Counted from the stretch's first letter, positions 16,469 through 25,511 are shown. The stretch is 64,000 nt of DNA from Pseudomonadales bacterium (GCA_024234325.1 JACKOJ010000008.1:1-64000); one strand, 5' to 3'. Notes: generated by a model from the sequence alone, not told the origin. A program made the numbers and translations.

Positions 16469-18796
16469 ATGGCCATGAACCAACAGCCCCTATCCCCCGA
16501 TACTCCCGCTGCGGATACCGCGGCGGGAGCGGCTTTAGCCGACTCCGCCACTCTTGCAAGACGAAAATTCAGGCATTTCAAGGACAAACTCGCTGGCGTC
16601 AGCATTGCTGTCGGTGGTTTGGGCGTCATTGCCGCTGTCCTGCTCATCTTCCTTTACCTGATATACGAAGTGATGCCGCTGTTTCGCAGCGCGCTCATTC
16701 AAGACATCAGCGAGTTCCGCCTGGAGGCGCCACACAGCGAGAATGTGCTGCATCTGGCGGTCGAAGAGCGTCTCGAAGTGGCCATGCGCCTGGGGGATGA
16801 CGGGGAGGCCCTGTTTTTTGATACCGCCAATGGTCAGTTGCGCAGTCGCATTCCTGTGCATGTGCCAGAGGGGCAGAGCATCGTCAGTTTTGCGCTGGAT
16901 ACCGATATCAGCGGTATCTTTGCCCTCGGGCTCAGCGACGGACATGTGCTGATTGCTGAATACGACTACGACGTCCGCTTTGGCCCGAACAACGAGCGCC
17001 TGGTGACTCCGGTCATTCGCTATCCATTCGGTGAAAACACATTCCCGCTTTACAACAACGAACCGGTCTCCAAGATCAGTGTCCGCTCCAGCAGCAGCGA
17101 GCTGCTGCTGGCCGGGACGAGCCGCTCCGGGCAGGTAAGCCTGCTCAGAGCGCGGCGCGAGACCAGCCTTCTGTCCGCTTTCAATGCGTCCTCCGATTCC
17201 GAGTGGGAGACAGAGCTTGTCACCCTCACGGGTGTGATTCCCTCTGTGGATCAACTCTATCTTGATGTCGACAGACGCTGGCTGTTTGCCATTGGCGCGT
17301 CCGGCCGTCTGAGCCTGGTAGACGTACGTCCAGCCTTCAGCGGCGGCACTGCGGTCATTGAAGACGAGGTGATGCTGGCAGATTCAGACCGCCATATTAC
17401 GGAAGTCAACTTCCTGCTGGGGGGCATATCCCTGCTGGTGGGCGACAGCGCAGGCACGGTTTCGCAGTGGTTCCTGGTCCGGCGCGAGGGCGGTGGTTTC
17501 GGTGTCGAGAAAGTGCGCGAGTTTGATGCCGGGGGCCGCGTGGTGGCGCTGACGCCAGAGCAAAGGCGCAAGAATTTCATTACGGCCAACGACCAGGGCT
17601 ATGTGGGTATCTACAACACCACAGCGCATCGCAAGGTCGCCTATACCCGCCTGCTGAATGGCACACCCAAGACGCTGGCCATCTCGGCCCGCGGCGATGG
17701 TCTGCTGCTGGAACATGGCGATGGGCATTTCTCGTTCTGGAGTGTGTCGAACCGTCACCCCGAGGTGTCCTGGGAAGCACTGTGGCAGAAGGTCTGGTAC
17801 GAGAACTATCAGCAGCCCGAGTACATCTGGCAGTCGTCTGCCGCGAATAACGATTTCGAGCCCAAATACTCATTGGCACCGCTGGCCTTCGGTACCTTGA
17901 AAGCAGCGTTCTATGCCATGCTGCTGGCGGCACCGCTGGCCGTGTGTGGCGCCATTTTCACGGGCTATTTCATGGCGCCGAAAATGCGTCAGAATGTGAA
18001 GCCCCTGATTGAGTTGATGGAGGCGCTGCCCACGGTGGTGCTCGGCTTCCTCGCCGGCCTTTGGCTGGCGCCGTTCCTGGAAAACAATCTGCTCGGAATC
18101 TTCAGCCTGTTAGTCCTGACCCCTGTCAGTATTCTACTGGCGGCGTTTGTGTGGACATGGTTGCCCGAACACATCCGTTACCGGGTACCGGAGGGTTGGG
18201 AAGCGGCACTGCTGGTGCCCGTGATCATTGTAGTGGCCTGGTTGTCCTTCCTGCTGGCAGGCCCCATCGAGCTGCTGTTCTTCGACGGCGACATGCGTAG
18301 CTGGATTACGAACGATCTGGGGATTGCCTACGATCAGCGCAACGCGCTGGTGGTTGGCTTTGCCATGGGATTTGCGGTGATTCCCACGATTTTCTCGATT
18401 GCAGAAGATGCAGTGTTCACTGTCCCCAAACAATTGACCTACGGATCGTTGGCGCTGGGAGCCACGCCCTGGCAAACACTTAGTCGCGTAGTACTGCCGA
18501 CGGCGAGCCCGGGCATCTTCTCCGCGCTGATGATCGGTATGGGCCGGGCAGTCGGTGAAACCATGATTGTACTGATGGCCACTGGCAACACGCCAATCAT
18601 GGATATCAACATCTTCGAGGGGATGCGCACACTGGCGGCGAATATCGCAGTGGAGGTGCCGGAGTCGGAAGTGAACAGCACGCATTACCGCATCCTGTTC
18701 CTCGCGGCACTTGTCCTGTTCATGTTCACCTTCGTGGTGAACACCCTGGCAGAAATCATCAGACAGCGTCTGCGACGCAAGTACAGCACGATATGA
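16469..18796 (+). CDS. pstC: phosphate ABC transporter permease PstC with large inserted domain
   Basis: A 775-residue permease, more than twice the length of E. coli PstC. A cytoplasmic tail and one membrane segment (about 50-75) are followed by a soluble insertion of about 380 residues (80-460) with repeating strand-rich blocks resembling a beta-propeller (for example FALGLSDGHVLIAEYDYD, GTVSQWFLVRR, GYVGIYNTTAHRKVAY). The ABC permease domain starts near 468 and carries the EAA-type loop LALGATPWQTLSRVVLPTASPG. ATG codons at 16469 and 16475 are both possible; if the Pho promoter just upstream is used, the second fits better. Large PstC forms of this type occur in Pseudomonas and marine gammaproteobacteria. 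It overlaps pstA by 4 bp. Confidence 0.92.
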   Translation: MAMNQQPLSPDTPAADTAAGAALADSATLARRKFRHFKDKLAGVSIAVGGLGVIAAVLLIFLYLIYEVMPLFRSALIQDISEFRLEAPHSENVLHLAVEERLEVAMRLGDDGEALFFDTANGQLRSRIPVHVPEGQSIVSFALDTDISGIFALGLSDGHVLIAEYDYDVRFGPNNERLVTPVIRYPFGENTFPLYNNEPVSKISVRSSSSELLLAGTSRSGQVSLLRARRETSLLSAFNASSDSEWETELVTLTGVIPSVDQLYLDVDRRWLFAIGASGRLSLVDVRPAFSGGTAVIEDEVMLADSDRHITEVNFLLGGISLLVGDSAGTVSQWFLVRREGGGFGVEKVREFDAGGRVVALTPEQRRKNFITANDQGYVGIYNTTAHRKVAYTRLLNGTPKTLAISARGDGLLLEHGDGHFSFWSVSNRHPEVSWEALWQKVWYENYQQPEYIWQSSAANNDFEPKYSLAPLAFGTLKAAFYAMLLAAPLAVCGAIFTGYFMAPKMRQNVKPLIELMEALPTVVLGFLAGLWLAPFLENNLLGIFSLLVLTPVSILLAAFVWTWLPEHIRYRVPEGWEAALLVPVIIVVAWLSFLLAGPIELLFFDGDMRSWITNDLGIAYDQRNALVVGFAMGFAVIPTIFSIAEDAVFTVPKQLTYGSLALGATPWQTLSRVVLPTASPGIFSALMIGMGRAVGETMIVLMATGNTPIMDINIFEGMRTLAANIAVEVPESEVNSTHYRILFLAALVLFMFTFVVNTLAEIIRQRLRRKYSTI

Positions 18797-20490
18797 TCAA
18801 CTCCATGAAAAAATTCTTCGCCAGCGGAACGCCCTGGATCTGGGTGAATGCCGGTGCCGTTGCCATCAGTGTCATCATGACGGTTGGGCTGTTGCTGCTG
18901 CTTGCCGTGAACGGGCTCAATCACTTCTGGCCCAAGGACATCATGCTGGCACACTATACCCAGCCCTCGAATGCGGATGACGCCGTTGCGCGCGAAATCA
19001 TCGGCGAGCGTGTTGATCGCGAGCATGTGCCGGCGGATCGCATCATTGCCTCCGGTATTCCTGTCTCTCCTGATACGCCGATGTACGAAAGAGAGCTGAT
19101 CAAGATCGGCAACCGCGAGCTTAACAGCAGCGACTTCACCTGGCTGTTGACCGACTATCTGAACGATGTCCGCTATCCGGACAATCTCACGACATTTGAA
19201 CGTCGCGAGTGGGGCAATTTCTATGGTTATGTGCTGGAGGTTCGGGAGGCGGGCACAGCGGTTGCCAGCAGTGATCCGGCAAATCCGGCGGACACGGGTG
19301 CCTGGGAGGCCCTGAAGGCACGATTAGAGCGTGCATTGGCCATTCATGATGAAATTGATGTGCTGGAAAAAGACGAGATTGGTGACGTGAACTACGCCCT
19401 GGAGCGTCTGCGTCTGCGTCGTCGCGGTCTGGAGTTGCGTGGCAATGACACGCCGGAGCAGATCGCCCAGATTGAGGCCGAACAGGCCCGCTGGGAGTCC
19501 AGCTACGAGGAATTGCAGACCCGTCTTTCGGCCTTGTACGAGGACGTAGAGCGCGATACCGTCGTGATGAAAGCGATGAACGACGAGGAGACCGAGATCA
19601 ACGTGTCCGAGATCGTGCGCGCCTATCAACCCAATCGCATGCACATCGGTGGCAAACTGGTGGTCTACGGTCAGAAGCTGTGGGAGTTCCTGTCAGACGA
19701 GCCGCGCGAGGCGAATACTGAAGGGGGCATATTCCCGGCCATCTTCGGCACGGTCACCATGGTGCTGCTCATGTCTGTCTTCGTCACACCTTTCGGCGTG
19801 GTCGCGGCCGTGTATCTTCGCGAGTATGCCCGGCAGGGTTTCATAACCCGAGTGATCCGCATTGCCGTGAACAATCTTGCCGGCGTTCCTTCCATTGTGT
19901 ACGGGGTATTCGGGCTGGGGTTCTTTATCTACTTCCTGGGCTCCGAAATTGATCAGGCCTTTTATCCAGAGGCCCTGCCTGCGCCCACCTTTGGCACGCC
20001 CGGCATGCTCTGGGCCTCCTTGACCCTGGCTTTGTTGACAGTGCCTGTTGTCATTGTCTCCACGGAAGAGGGGCTAGCCCGCATTCCCCGCAGCCTCAGG
20101 GAAGGCAGCCTGGCGCTGGGCGCCACAAAGTTCGAGACACTCTGGCGAGTGGTGCTGCCCATGGCCAGCCCCGCGATGATGACCGGACTGATTCTGGCGG
20201 TGGCACGGGCCGCCGGTGAAGTGGCACCCCTGATGCTGGTCGGTGTGGTCAAGCTGGCGCCCACCTTGCCAATCAATGGCAATTACCCGTATTTTCATCT
20301 GGACCAGAAATTCATGCACCTTGGCTTCCACATTTATGATGTCGGTTTCCAGAGTCCCAACGTGGAAGCGGCACGACCGCTGGTGTTTGCCACGGCGTTT
20401 CTGCTGGTGGTTGTCATTGCCCTGCTGAACCAGTTGGCGGTGACGATTCGTAATCGCCTGCGAGAGAAGTACAAAGCCCTCGACATGTAA
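18793..20490 (+). CDS. pstA: phosphate ABC transporter permease PstA with large inserted domain
   Basis: A 565-residue permease. After a first membrane segment (about 17-40) there is an insertion of about 250 residues (45-295) rich in charged residues, with a likely coiled coil (ALERLRLRRRGLELRGND to LQTRLSALYEDVERD). The permease domain starts near 312 and includes the EAA-type loop SLALGATKFETLWRVVLPMASP near 440. Its ATG overlaps the pstC stop codon (ATGA), indicating translational coupling. The matching insertions in PstC and PstA, both placed after the first membrane segment, probably face each other in the complex. Confidence 0.93.
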   Translation: MINSMKKFFASGTPWIWVNAGAVAISVIMTVGLLLLLAVNGLNHFWPKDIMLAHYTQPSNADDAVAREIIGERVDREHVPADRIIASGIPVSPDTPMYERELIKIGNRELNSSDFTWLLTDYLNDVRYPDNLTTFERREWGNFYGYVLEVREAGTAVASSDPANPADTGAWEALKARLERALAIHDEIDVLEKDEIGDVNYALERLRLRRRGLELRGNDTPEQIAQIEAEQARWESSYEELQTRLSALYEDVERDTVVMKAMNDEETEINVSEIVRAYQPNRMHIGGKLVVYGQKLWEFLSDEPREANTEGGIFPAIFGTVTMVLLMSVFVTPFGVVAAVYLREYARQGFITRVIRIAVNNLAGVPSIVYGVFGLGFFIYFLGSEIDQAFYPEALPAPTFGTPGMLWASLTLALLTVPVVIVSTEEGLARIPRSLREGSLALGATKFETLWRVVLPMASPAMMTGLILAVARAAGEVAPLMLVGVVKLAPTLPINGNYPYFHLDQKFMHLGFHIYDVGFQSPNVEAARPLVFATAFLLVVVIALLNQLAVTIRNRLREKYKALDM

Positions 20491-20546
20491 GGGCTACATC
20501 CGGACACTATCTTTAGCTAGACCGAATTGATTAGGAAGATGTCAAC

Positions 20547-21407
20547 ATGACAGAGTCAAATACCGAATACGCGCCCGCCAACCGATCCAAGTTCAAGAAG
20601 ATCGATATGGGCAAGATCGGAGGACATGATCACAGCCCTGCGGCCGAAGATCTGCCGAGCTGTCTCACCGTCAGCAATCTGAATCTGTACTATGGGAATT
20701 CCCATGCGCTCAAGGACGTGAACATGACGTTGCCGCGTCAGCGCGTAACGGCCTTCATCGGTCCCAGTGGCTGCGGTAAATCGAGTCTGTTGCGCTGCTT
20801 CAACCGCATGAACGATCTGGTGGACGGTTGCCGCATTGAAGGCAGCATCACCCTGGACGGTGCGGATATCTATCATCGTTCCGTGGACGTTGCCGATCTG
20901 CGCCGTCGTGTGGGCATGGTGTTCCAGAAGCCCAACCCTTTCCCCAAATCCATCTACGAGAATGTCGCCTACGGGCTGCGCATACAGGGCATCAACAAGA
21001 AGCGCATTCTTGACGAAAGCGTCGAGAAATCCCTGCAGGCCGCTGCGCTGTGGGACGAGGTGAAGGATCGCCTGCATGACAGCGCCCTGGGCCTCTCCGG
21101 TGGTCAACAGCAACGTCTCGTAATTGCGCGTACAGTGGCGGTGGAACCCGAAGTATTGCTGCTGGACGAGCCAGCATCGGCACTGGACCCGATCTCCACC
21201 CTGAAGATCGAGGAATTGATCAACGAGCTGAAAGATCGCTATACCATCGTCATTGTGACCCACAACATGCAGCAGGCGGCGCGGGTGTCTGATTTCACGG
21301 CCTTCATGTATATGGGCAAGATGATTGAATTTGATACGGCGGACAATATTTTCACCAATCCCGCAGAGAAACAGACAGAGGACTACATTACCGGTCGTTA
21401 CGGCTGA
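20547..21407 (+). CDS. pstB: phosphate ABC transporter ATPase
   Basis: A 286-residue ABC ATPase with Walker A GPSGCGKS (72-79), Q loop VFQKPNPFPKSIYENV, signature LSGGQQQR, Walker B VLLLDEPASALDP and the switch His in VTHNMQQAARVSD. The PNPFPKSIYENV stretch is diagnostic of PstB. A polar N-terminal extension of about 35 residues is longer than in E. coli. It lies 56 bp downstream of pstA in the same operon. Confidence 0.97.
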   Translation: MTESNTEYAPANRSKFKKIDMGKIGGHDHSPAAEDLPSCLTVSNLNLYYGNSHALKDVNMTLPRQRVTAFIGPSGCGKSSLLRCFNRMNDLVDGCRIEGSITLDGADIYHRSVDVADLRRRVGMVFQKPNPFPKSIYENVAYGLRIQGINKKRILDESVEKSLQAAALWDEVKDRLHDSALGLSGGQQQRLVIARTVAVEPEVLLLDEPASALDPISTLKIEELINELKDRYTIVIVTHNMQQAARVSDFTAFMYMGKMIEFDTADNIFTNPAEKQTEDYITGRYG

Positions 21408-21466
21408 TACGCCTTCGTAATGCCTGAAGTCCATTTGTATGCCACCGTCGGGATGAGGAAGCTCCT

Positions 21467-22192
21467 ATGAAAAAAGATGCCACGATTCACAGTCACCATA
21501 TCTCCCAGCAGTTCAATGCGGATCTGGAAGAAGTTAAGGCCAACATGCTGGAAATGGGCGGCATGGTGGAGAAACAGCTCACCGATGCCATTGAGGCCAT
21601 CATCACAGCCGACAGCGGGCTTGCCCAGCTCGTGCGTGAGGACGATGCCGCCATCAACGCCATGGAGATCAAGATAGACGAAGAGTGCAATCGCATTCTG
21701 GTTCGTCGTCAACCCGCGGCCAGCGATTTGCGTCTGGTGCTGACCATTATCAAGACTGTCAACGATCTTGAACGTATCGGGGATGAATCGGCCAAGGTGG
21801 CAAAACTGGCAATCGAGCTCACGGAACAGGGCGAGTCCTCAAAGGGCTATATTGAGATTCGTCACATTGGCGAGCGGGTACGCAAGATGGTGTACACCGC
21901 CCTGGATGCCTTTGCCCGCTACGATCTGGATGCCGCATTGCAGGTGGCTCGTGAGGACGTCAGTGTTGACGTTGAGTACAGCACGGCCATGCGTGAAATG
22001 ATTACCTATATGATCGAGGACCCGCGCAGCATCACACGTGTGTTGAATGTTATATGGGCTCTGCGCTCACTCGAACGGATAGGCGATCACGCCAAGAATA
22101 TTGCTGAGCATGTGGTTTATCTGGTCAAAGGAACAGATGTTAGGCATATTGGCCTTTCCGGACTGGAGGAGCAGGTCAAGGGCGACCTTTAG
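21467..22192 (+). CDS. phoU: phosphate transport system regulator PhoU
   Basis: A 241-residue PhoU with two three-helix bundles, each carrying the family metal-site pattern: DLRLVLTIIKTVNDLERIGDES near 85 and ITRVLNVIWALRSLERIGDHAKNIAEH near 190. It passes the transporter state to PhoR so that PhoB is silent when phosphate is plentiful. It closes the pst operon, 59 bp after pstB, with GAGGAAGCTCCT before the start. Confidence 0.97.
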   Translation: MKKDATIHSHHISQQFNADLEEVKANMLEMGGMVEKQLTDAIEAIITADSGLAQLVREDDAAINAMEIKIDEECNRILVRRQPAASDLRLVLTIIKTVNDLERIGDESAKVAKLAIELTEQGESSKGYIEIRHIGERVRKMVYTALDAFARYDLDAALQVAREDVSVDVEYSTAMREMITYMIEDPRSITRVLNVIWALRSLERIGDHAKNIAEHVVYLVKGTDVRHIGLSGLEEQVKGDL

Positions 22193-22215
22193 GGGCGCCC
22201 CATGACTTCATGACA

Positions 22216-22279
22216 CTGTCACATAAAATACATTTAATTGTCACATTGTCATGAAACTGTCATAAGAAGGTAATATAGT
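22216..22279 (+). promoter_or_regulatory. multi-copy Pho box and -10 upstream of porin
   Basis: TTGTCAT (22246-22252) and CTGTCAT (22257-22263) are in 11-bp register and TATAGT (22274-22279) follows after exactly 10 nt. Extra copies lie upstream: CTGTCAC at 22216-22222 and TTGTCAC at 22238-22244, 22 bp apart. This is the densest PhoB site cluster in the window. Confidence 0.87.
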
Positions 22280-22330
22280 CTCCAGCATCATCGGATCCGG
22301 CTTCAAAGCCTGACATACTGGAGAAAAAGG

Positions 22331-23266
22331 ATGGTTTTTAAAAAATCCCTGCCCCTGCTCATCGCGACTTCCCTGACTGCTTCCCTGAGTGCCCACGCAC
22401 AGGACTCTGATCTCATGCCCAGCCTGTATGGCAAGGTGAATGTGACAGCCGTTCTGAATGACTACGATCTGGGGGACTCCTCCGGTAATCTGGAAAGCAA
22501 CGCTTCCCGCATCGGTCTGGAGGGCGATATTCCTCTGAACGATTCGCTCAAGGTGGTGTACCAGGCAGAGTATCAGATCAACCCTGGCGATGAGGTGTAT
22601 CACCACTTCAGTCTCAGCCAGCGCAACACCTATATCGGCCTGGAAGGTGGTTTTGGTACCGTCGTGGTGGGTCGCAACGACACCCCGGCGAAGCTGATGC
22701 AGAGTGGCATTGACCTGTTCAATGATCTAAACGGGGATATTCGTACGCTGTTCGTGAGCGAGGTACGCCCCAACGACGAGATTCACTACACCAGCCCGAC
22801 GGTCTCCGGCTTTACCCTGATGCATGCATCGATCATCGACGGCCAGGATTCGCTGCGTGAGCGTGCCACCAAAAGCACTTCTACCGCATTGACCTATGGT
22901 CAGGGCAATTACCTGTTCGGTATTGCCATGGACAACAATCTTACCGGGCACGATTCTTTCCGGGTCATGAGCCGTTACCGCTCGGGTGGTCTGCAACTCG
23001 GCTTGATGTATGAAACCGCGAAGACCAGCAAGGGTGACAACGACGGTATCTTTGTCAGTGCCTCCTACAAGATCGACAAGCTGGTGTTGAAGGCCCAGAC
23101 CGGGGCGGCAGACCAGAAGAAGGCGGGCGGCGTTCAGAGCACCGTTGGCGCAGATTACAATCTGGACGAAGATTCCAAAGTATTCGCCTTCATCACGTCG
23201 ACCTCTGCCGATAACTCCACTGTGGACAACAAGCAGTACGGCTTCGGGTTCGAGTACAACTTCTGA
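22331..23266 (+). CDS. phosphate-regulated Gram-negative porin
   Basis: A 311-residue outer membrane protein with a signal peptide (about 1-23, ending SAHAQ), alternating strands and a terminal Phe (FGFEYNF) needed for barrel insertion. The opening LYGKVNVTAVL and the SRIGLEGD motif put it in the general porin family (Porin_4), not the OprP/OprO family. GGAG precedes the start. The Pho-box promoter suggests it admits phosphate or phosphorylated compounds in starvation, like PhoE; that role is inferred. It lies between phoU and the convergent phoR. Confidence 0.85.
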   Translation: MVFKKSLPLLIATSLTASLSAHAQDSDLMPSLYGKVNVTAVLNDYDLGDSSGNLESNASRIGLEGDIPLNDSLKVVYQAEYQINPGDEVYHHFSLSQRNTYIGLEGGFGTVVVGRNDTPAKLMQSGIDLFNDLNGDIRTLFVSEVRPNDEIHYTSPTVSGFTLMHASIIDGQDSLRERATKSTSTALTYGQGNYLFGIAMDNNLTGHDSFRVMSRYRSGGLQLGLMYETAKTSKGDNDGIFVSASYKIDKLVLKAQTGAADQKKAGGVQSTVGADYNLDEDSKVFAFITSTSADNSTVDNKQYGFGFEYNF

Positions 23267-23285
23267 TCCCCGCCTTTCCTGCAAA

Positions 23286-23319
23286 CCCTGTTCAGGCAGA
23301 TTTGACCGCCTGAACAGGG
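23286..23319. repeat. 12-bp inverted repeat spanning the phoR stop codon
   Basis: CCCTGTTCAGGC (23286-23297) and GCCTGAACAGGG (23308-23319) pair perfectly over a 10-nt loop. The repeat contains the phoR stop codon and sits between the convergent porin and phoR genes. It probably acts as a hairpin terminator for the porin transcript, although no long T tract follows. Confidence 0.6.
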
Positions 23320-24620
23320 GCGGGAAGCAGGCGCTCTTTCGGGAAGTGGCAGACGAAACGGCTGCCTTTGCCCACCTTGCTGTAAATCTCCAGACTGCCG
23401 CCATGGCGGGCAAGCACATGCTTGACGATGGCCAGGCCGAGGCCGGTGCCACCGGTGTCGGTCGAACGACTCTCATCCACGCGGTAGAAGCGCTCCGTCA
23501 GTCGCGGAATGTGATGTTCGGCGATACCCACGCCGTTGTCGGTCACCTCGACATCCAGCCCGGCACTGTTCAGATGGGCGGACAGGCCGATCTCGCCCTT
23601 GTCCGGAGTGTATTTGGCGGCATTGAACAGAAGATTCGACAGGGCACTGTACAGCTCGCTCATGCTGCCCCGCACATACAGGTCGGGATCGCTTGCCAGT
23701 GTGAACGTGTGGGATTTGTGGGCAAAGACCTGTTCGGCCTCGGTCTTGATCTCCCGGAACAGGGAGTTTATGTCGATGCGGTCCTGCTCCTTCGGCAGTG
23801 ACTTGGTCTCCAGCCGCGACAGTGTCAGCAGGTCGCGGACGATGTTCTCCATGCGCTGAGACTGCTGGTGCATCTGCTCCAGGGGCTTTACCCAGCGCGG
23901 TGCCACGCTGTCCTTGTGATCCAGCAGCGTCTCCAGGTAGCCGTTGATAACCGTGATGGGGGTTCGCAGCTCGTGGGAAACATTGCCGACGAAGTCCTTG
24001 CGCATGGATTCCAGCTTGTGCATCTGGGACACGTCCCGTACCAGCATCAGCCGCTCGCCCTCACCAAACAGGGTGATCTGGAATTCCAGGATGAGGTTCT
24101 TGTGTATCGGTGACTGGATGCGCAAGGGTTCGGCGTAATGGCGCTTTTCGAAATACTCGAAGAAGCGGGGCTCGCGCAGCAGATTGGTGACCCCCTGCTG
24201 TTTGTCCTGTTCGGCACGAAAGCCCAGCAGGGTCTCTGCGGCCTTGTTCCACCACTCCAGGTTGCCCCGGTGGTTGATCATCACCACGGCCATCTCCAGG
24301 GCCGCAGAGGACTCCTGGGCCTTGTCCAGAATGCTCTTGAGGTGGTTCACTGCCTGGCGTTCGCGGCGCTGCAGGCGATAGATGCCGTCGAATATCCAGC
24401 CCCATACGCCCGTTGCCTCCGGGGGTTCGCCCTGCGTCGCGTCCGGCAGGTTCTCCAGCCAGCGGTTGAGGCGATAGAGCTGAAACATCATGCGGGAGAG
24501 GTAGAAGAGGAGGGCCAGCAGGACAAACAGCGTGATCTGGCCGACGATCAGTCCCAGAACGGACGCACCGGCGATCAGCAGAAGCAGTCGGTTGAGTTCA
24601 GAGCGCCATTCGCGAAGCAA
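23292..24620 (-). CDS. phoR: phosphate regulon sensor histidine kinase
   Basis: A 442-residue kinase of PhoR layout: two hydrophobic segments at the N terminus (about 10-45) with almost no periplasmic loop, a PAS domain (about 100-195), the HisKA phospho-acceptor His216 in NVSHELRTP, and an HATPase domain with the N box (ALSNLLFNAAKYTP), DNGVGI and GTGLGLAIVKH. It phosphorylates PhoB when PstSCAB-PhoU signals phosphate shortage. It lies 66 bp downstream of phoB and is co-directional. Confidence 0.95.
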   Translation of the reverse strand: MLREWRSELNRLLLLIAGASVLGLIVGQITLFVLLALLFYLSRMMFQLYRLNRWLENLPDATQGEPPEATGVWGWIFDGIYRLQRRERQAVNHLKSILDKAQESSAALEMAVVMINHRGNLEWWNKAAETLLGFRAEQDKQQGVTNLLREPRFFEYFEKRHYAEPLRIQSPIHKNLILEFQITLFGEGERLMLVRDVSQMHKLESMRKDFVGNVSHELRTPITVINGYLETLLDHKDSVAPRWVKPLEQMHQQSQRMENIVRDLLTLSRLETKSLPKEQDRIDINSLFREIKTEAEQVFAHKSHTFTLASDPDLYVRGSMSELYSALSNLLFNAAKYTPDKGEIGLSAHLNSAGLDVEVTDNGVGIAEHHIPRLTERFYRVDESRSTDTGGTGLGLAIVKHVLARHGGSLEIYSKVGKGSRFVCHFPKERLLPAPVQAVKSA

Positions 24621-24686
24621 AACAGATATCCTTCAGGTGATCCCCGATGCGGGCCACTATAGCGAAAGCGGCCTGCGAATGATACG

Positions 24687-25406
24687 TCAGGCGGGCTTCA
24701 CCGAGAAGCGGTAACCGGCGCCCCGCACGGTCTGAATCAAGCGGGCATAGTTGATGCTGGTTCTCTCAATGGAGCTCAGCGCCTTGCGCAGGCGGCGGAT
24801 ATGCACGTCGATGGTGCGCTCCTCAAGGTACACATTGCCACCCCATACCTGGTCCTGAATATGGTCGCGGCTGAAGACTTTCTCCTGGTGTGACATGAAG
24901 AATTTCAGCAGCTTGAATTCGGTCGGCCCCATATCGACGGGCTGATCCTCGATGGTCACACGGTGACTGGAAGGGTCAAGCTGCAGATCGAATACGCGGA
25001 TCACCTTGTCCTGCTGATTGCCGGTACTGCGACGCAGCACGGCCTTGATGCGGGCGACGAGTTCGCGAGGGGAGAAGGGCTTGGTAACGTAATCGTCCAC
25101 ACCCACATCCAGCCCCTGAACCTTGTTGTCTTCACTGGTCTTTGCGGTGAGCATGATGATGGGGAGTGTTGCGGTCAGTTCGTCACGCTTGAGTCGGCGT
25201 GCCAGCTCGATTCCACTGCCGCCTGGCAGCATCCAGTCGAGCAGCACCAGGTCGGGGCGACTGTCAACGATGGCCACGTGGGCCTGGTGAGCGGTTTCGG
25301 CGCTCATGCTGTTGAACCCGGCCAGATCCAGCGTGATGCCGATCATGTCCCGAATTGCAGGTTCGTCGTCAACGATCAGAATGGTTGGGTCGCTCATAAT
25401 TTTCAT
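24687..25406 (-). CDS. phoB: phosphate regulon response regulator
   Basis: A 239-residue OmpR-family regulator. The receiver has the acidic pair in IVDDEP, the phospho-acceptor Asp57 in LVLLDWMLPG, and the Lys of LTAKTSE. The C-terminal winged helix contains the recognition part VDVHIRRLRKAL and LIQTVRGAGYRF, characteristic of PhoB. ATG codons at 25406 and 25397 are both possible; neither has a strong ribosome-binding site. A Pho box upstream predicts autoregulation, as in E. coli. Confidence 0.96.
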   Translation of the reverse strand: MKIMSDPTILIVDDEPAIRDMIGITLDLAGFNSMSAETAHQAHVAIVDSRPDLVLLDWMLPGGSGIELARRLKRDELTATLPIIMLTAKTSEDNKVQGLDVGVDDYVTKPFSPRELVARIKAVLRRSTGNQQDKVIRVFDLQLDPSSHRVTIEDQPVDMGPTEFKLLKFFMSHQEKVFSRDHIQDQVWGGNVYLEERTIDVHIRRLRKALSSIERTSINYARLIQTVRGAGYRFSVKPA

Positions 25407-25442
25407 TACCGTTCAATGTAAGATCTTGAATTTTCTACAAGA

Positions 25443-25478
25443 CTATTAGAGCAGTATTATATTACAGCGGTGTGACAG
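25443..25478 (-). promoter_or_regulatory. Pho box and -10 upstream of phoB
   Basis: On the minus strand CTGTCAC (25472-25478) and CTGTAAT (25461-25467) are in 11-bp register. TAATAG (25443-25448) lies 12 nt further. The first half is also part of an 11-bp inverted repeat with a CTGTCAC on the plus strand. Confidence 0.7.
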
Positions 25479-25501
25479 GGGCGTCGAGTTCCTGTCACAC
25501 C
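25469..25501. repeat. 11-bp inverted repeat made of opposing Pho half-sites
   Basis: GGTGTGACAGG (25469-25479) and CCTGTCACACC (25491-25501) are perfect reverse complements separated by 11 nt. Each arm holds a CTGTCAC 7-mer, on opposite strands. It lies 10 bp beyond the TonB receptor stop codon and inside the phoB upstream region, so it may serve as that gene's terminator stem, a PhoB site, or both. Confidence 0.65.
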
Positions 25502-25511
25502 GTGCTGAAAA

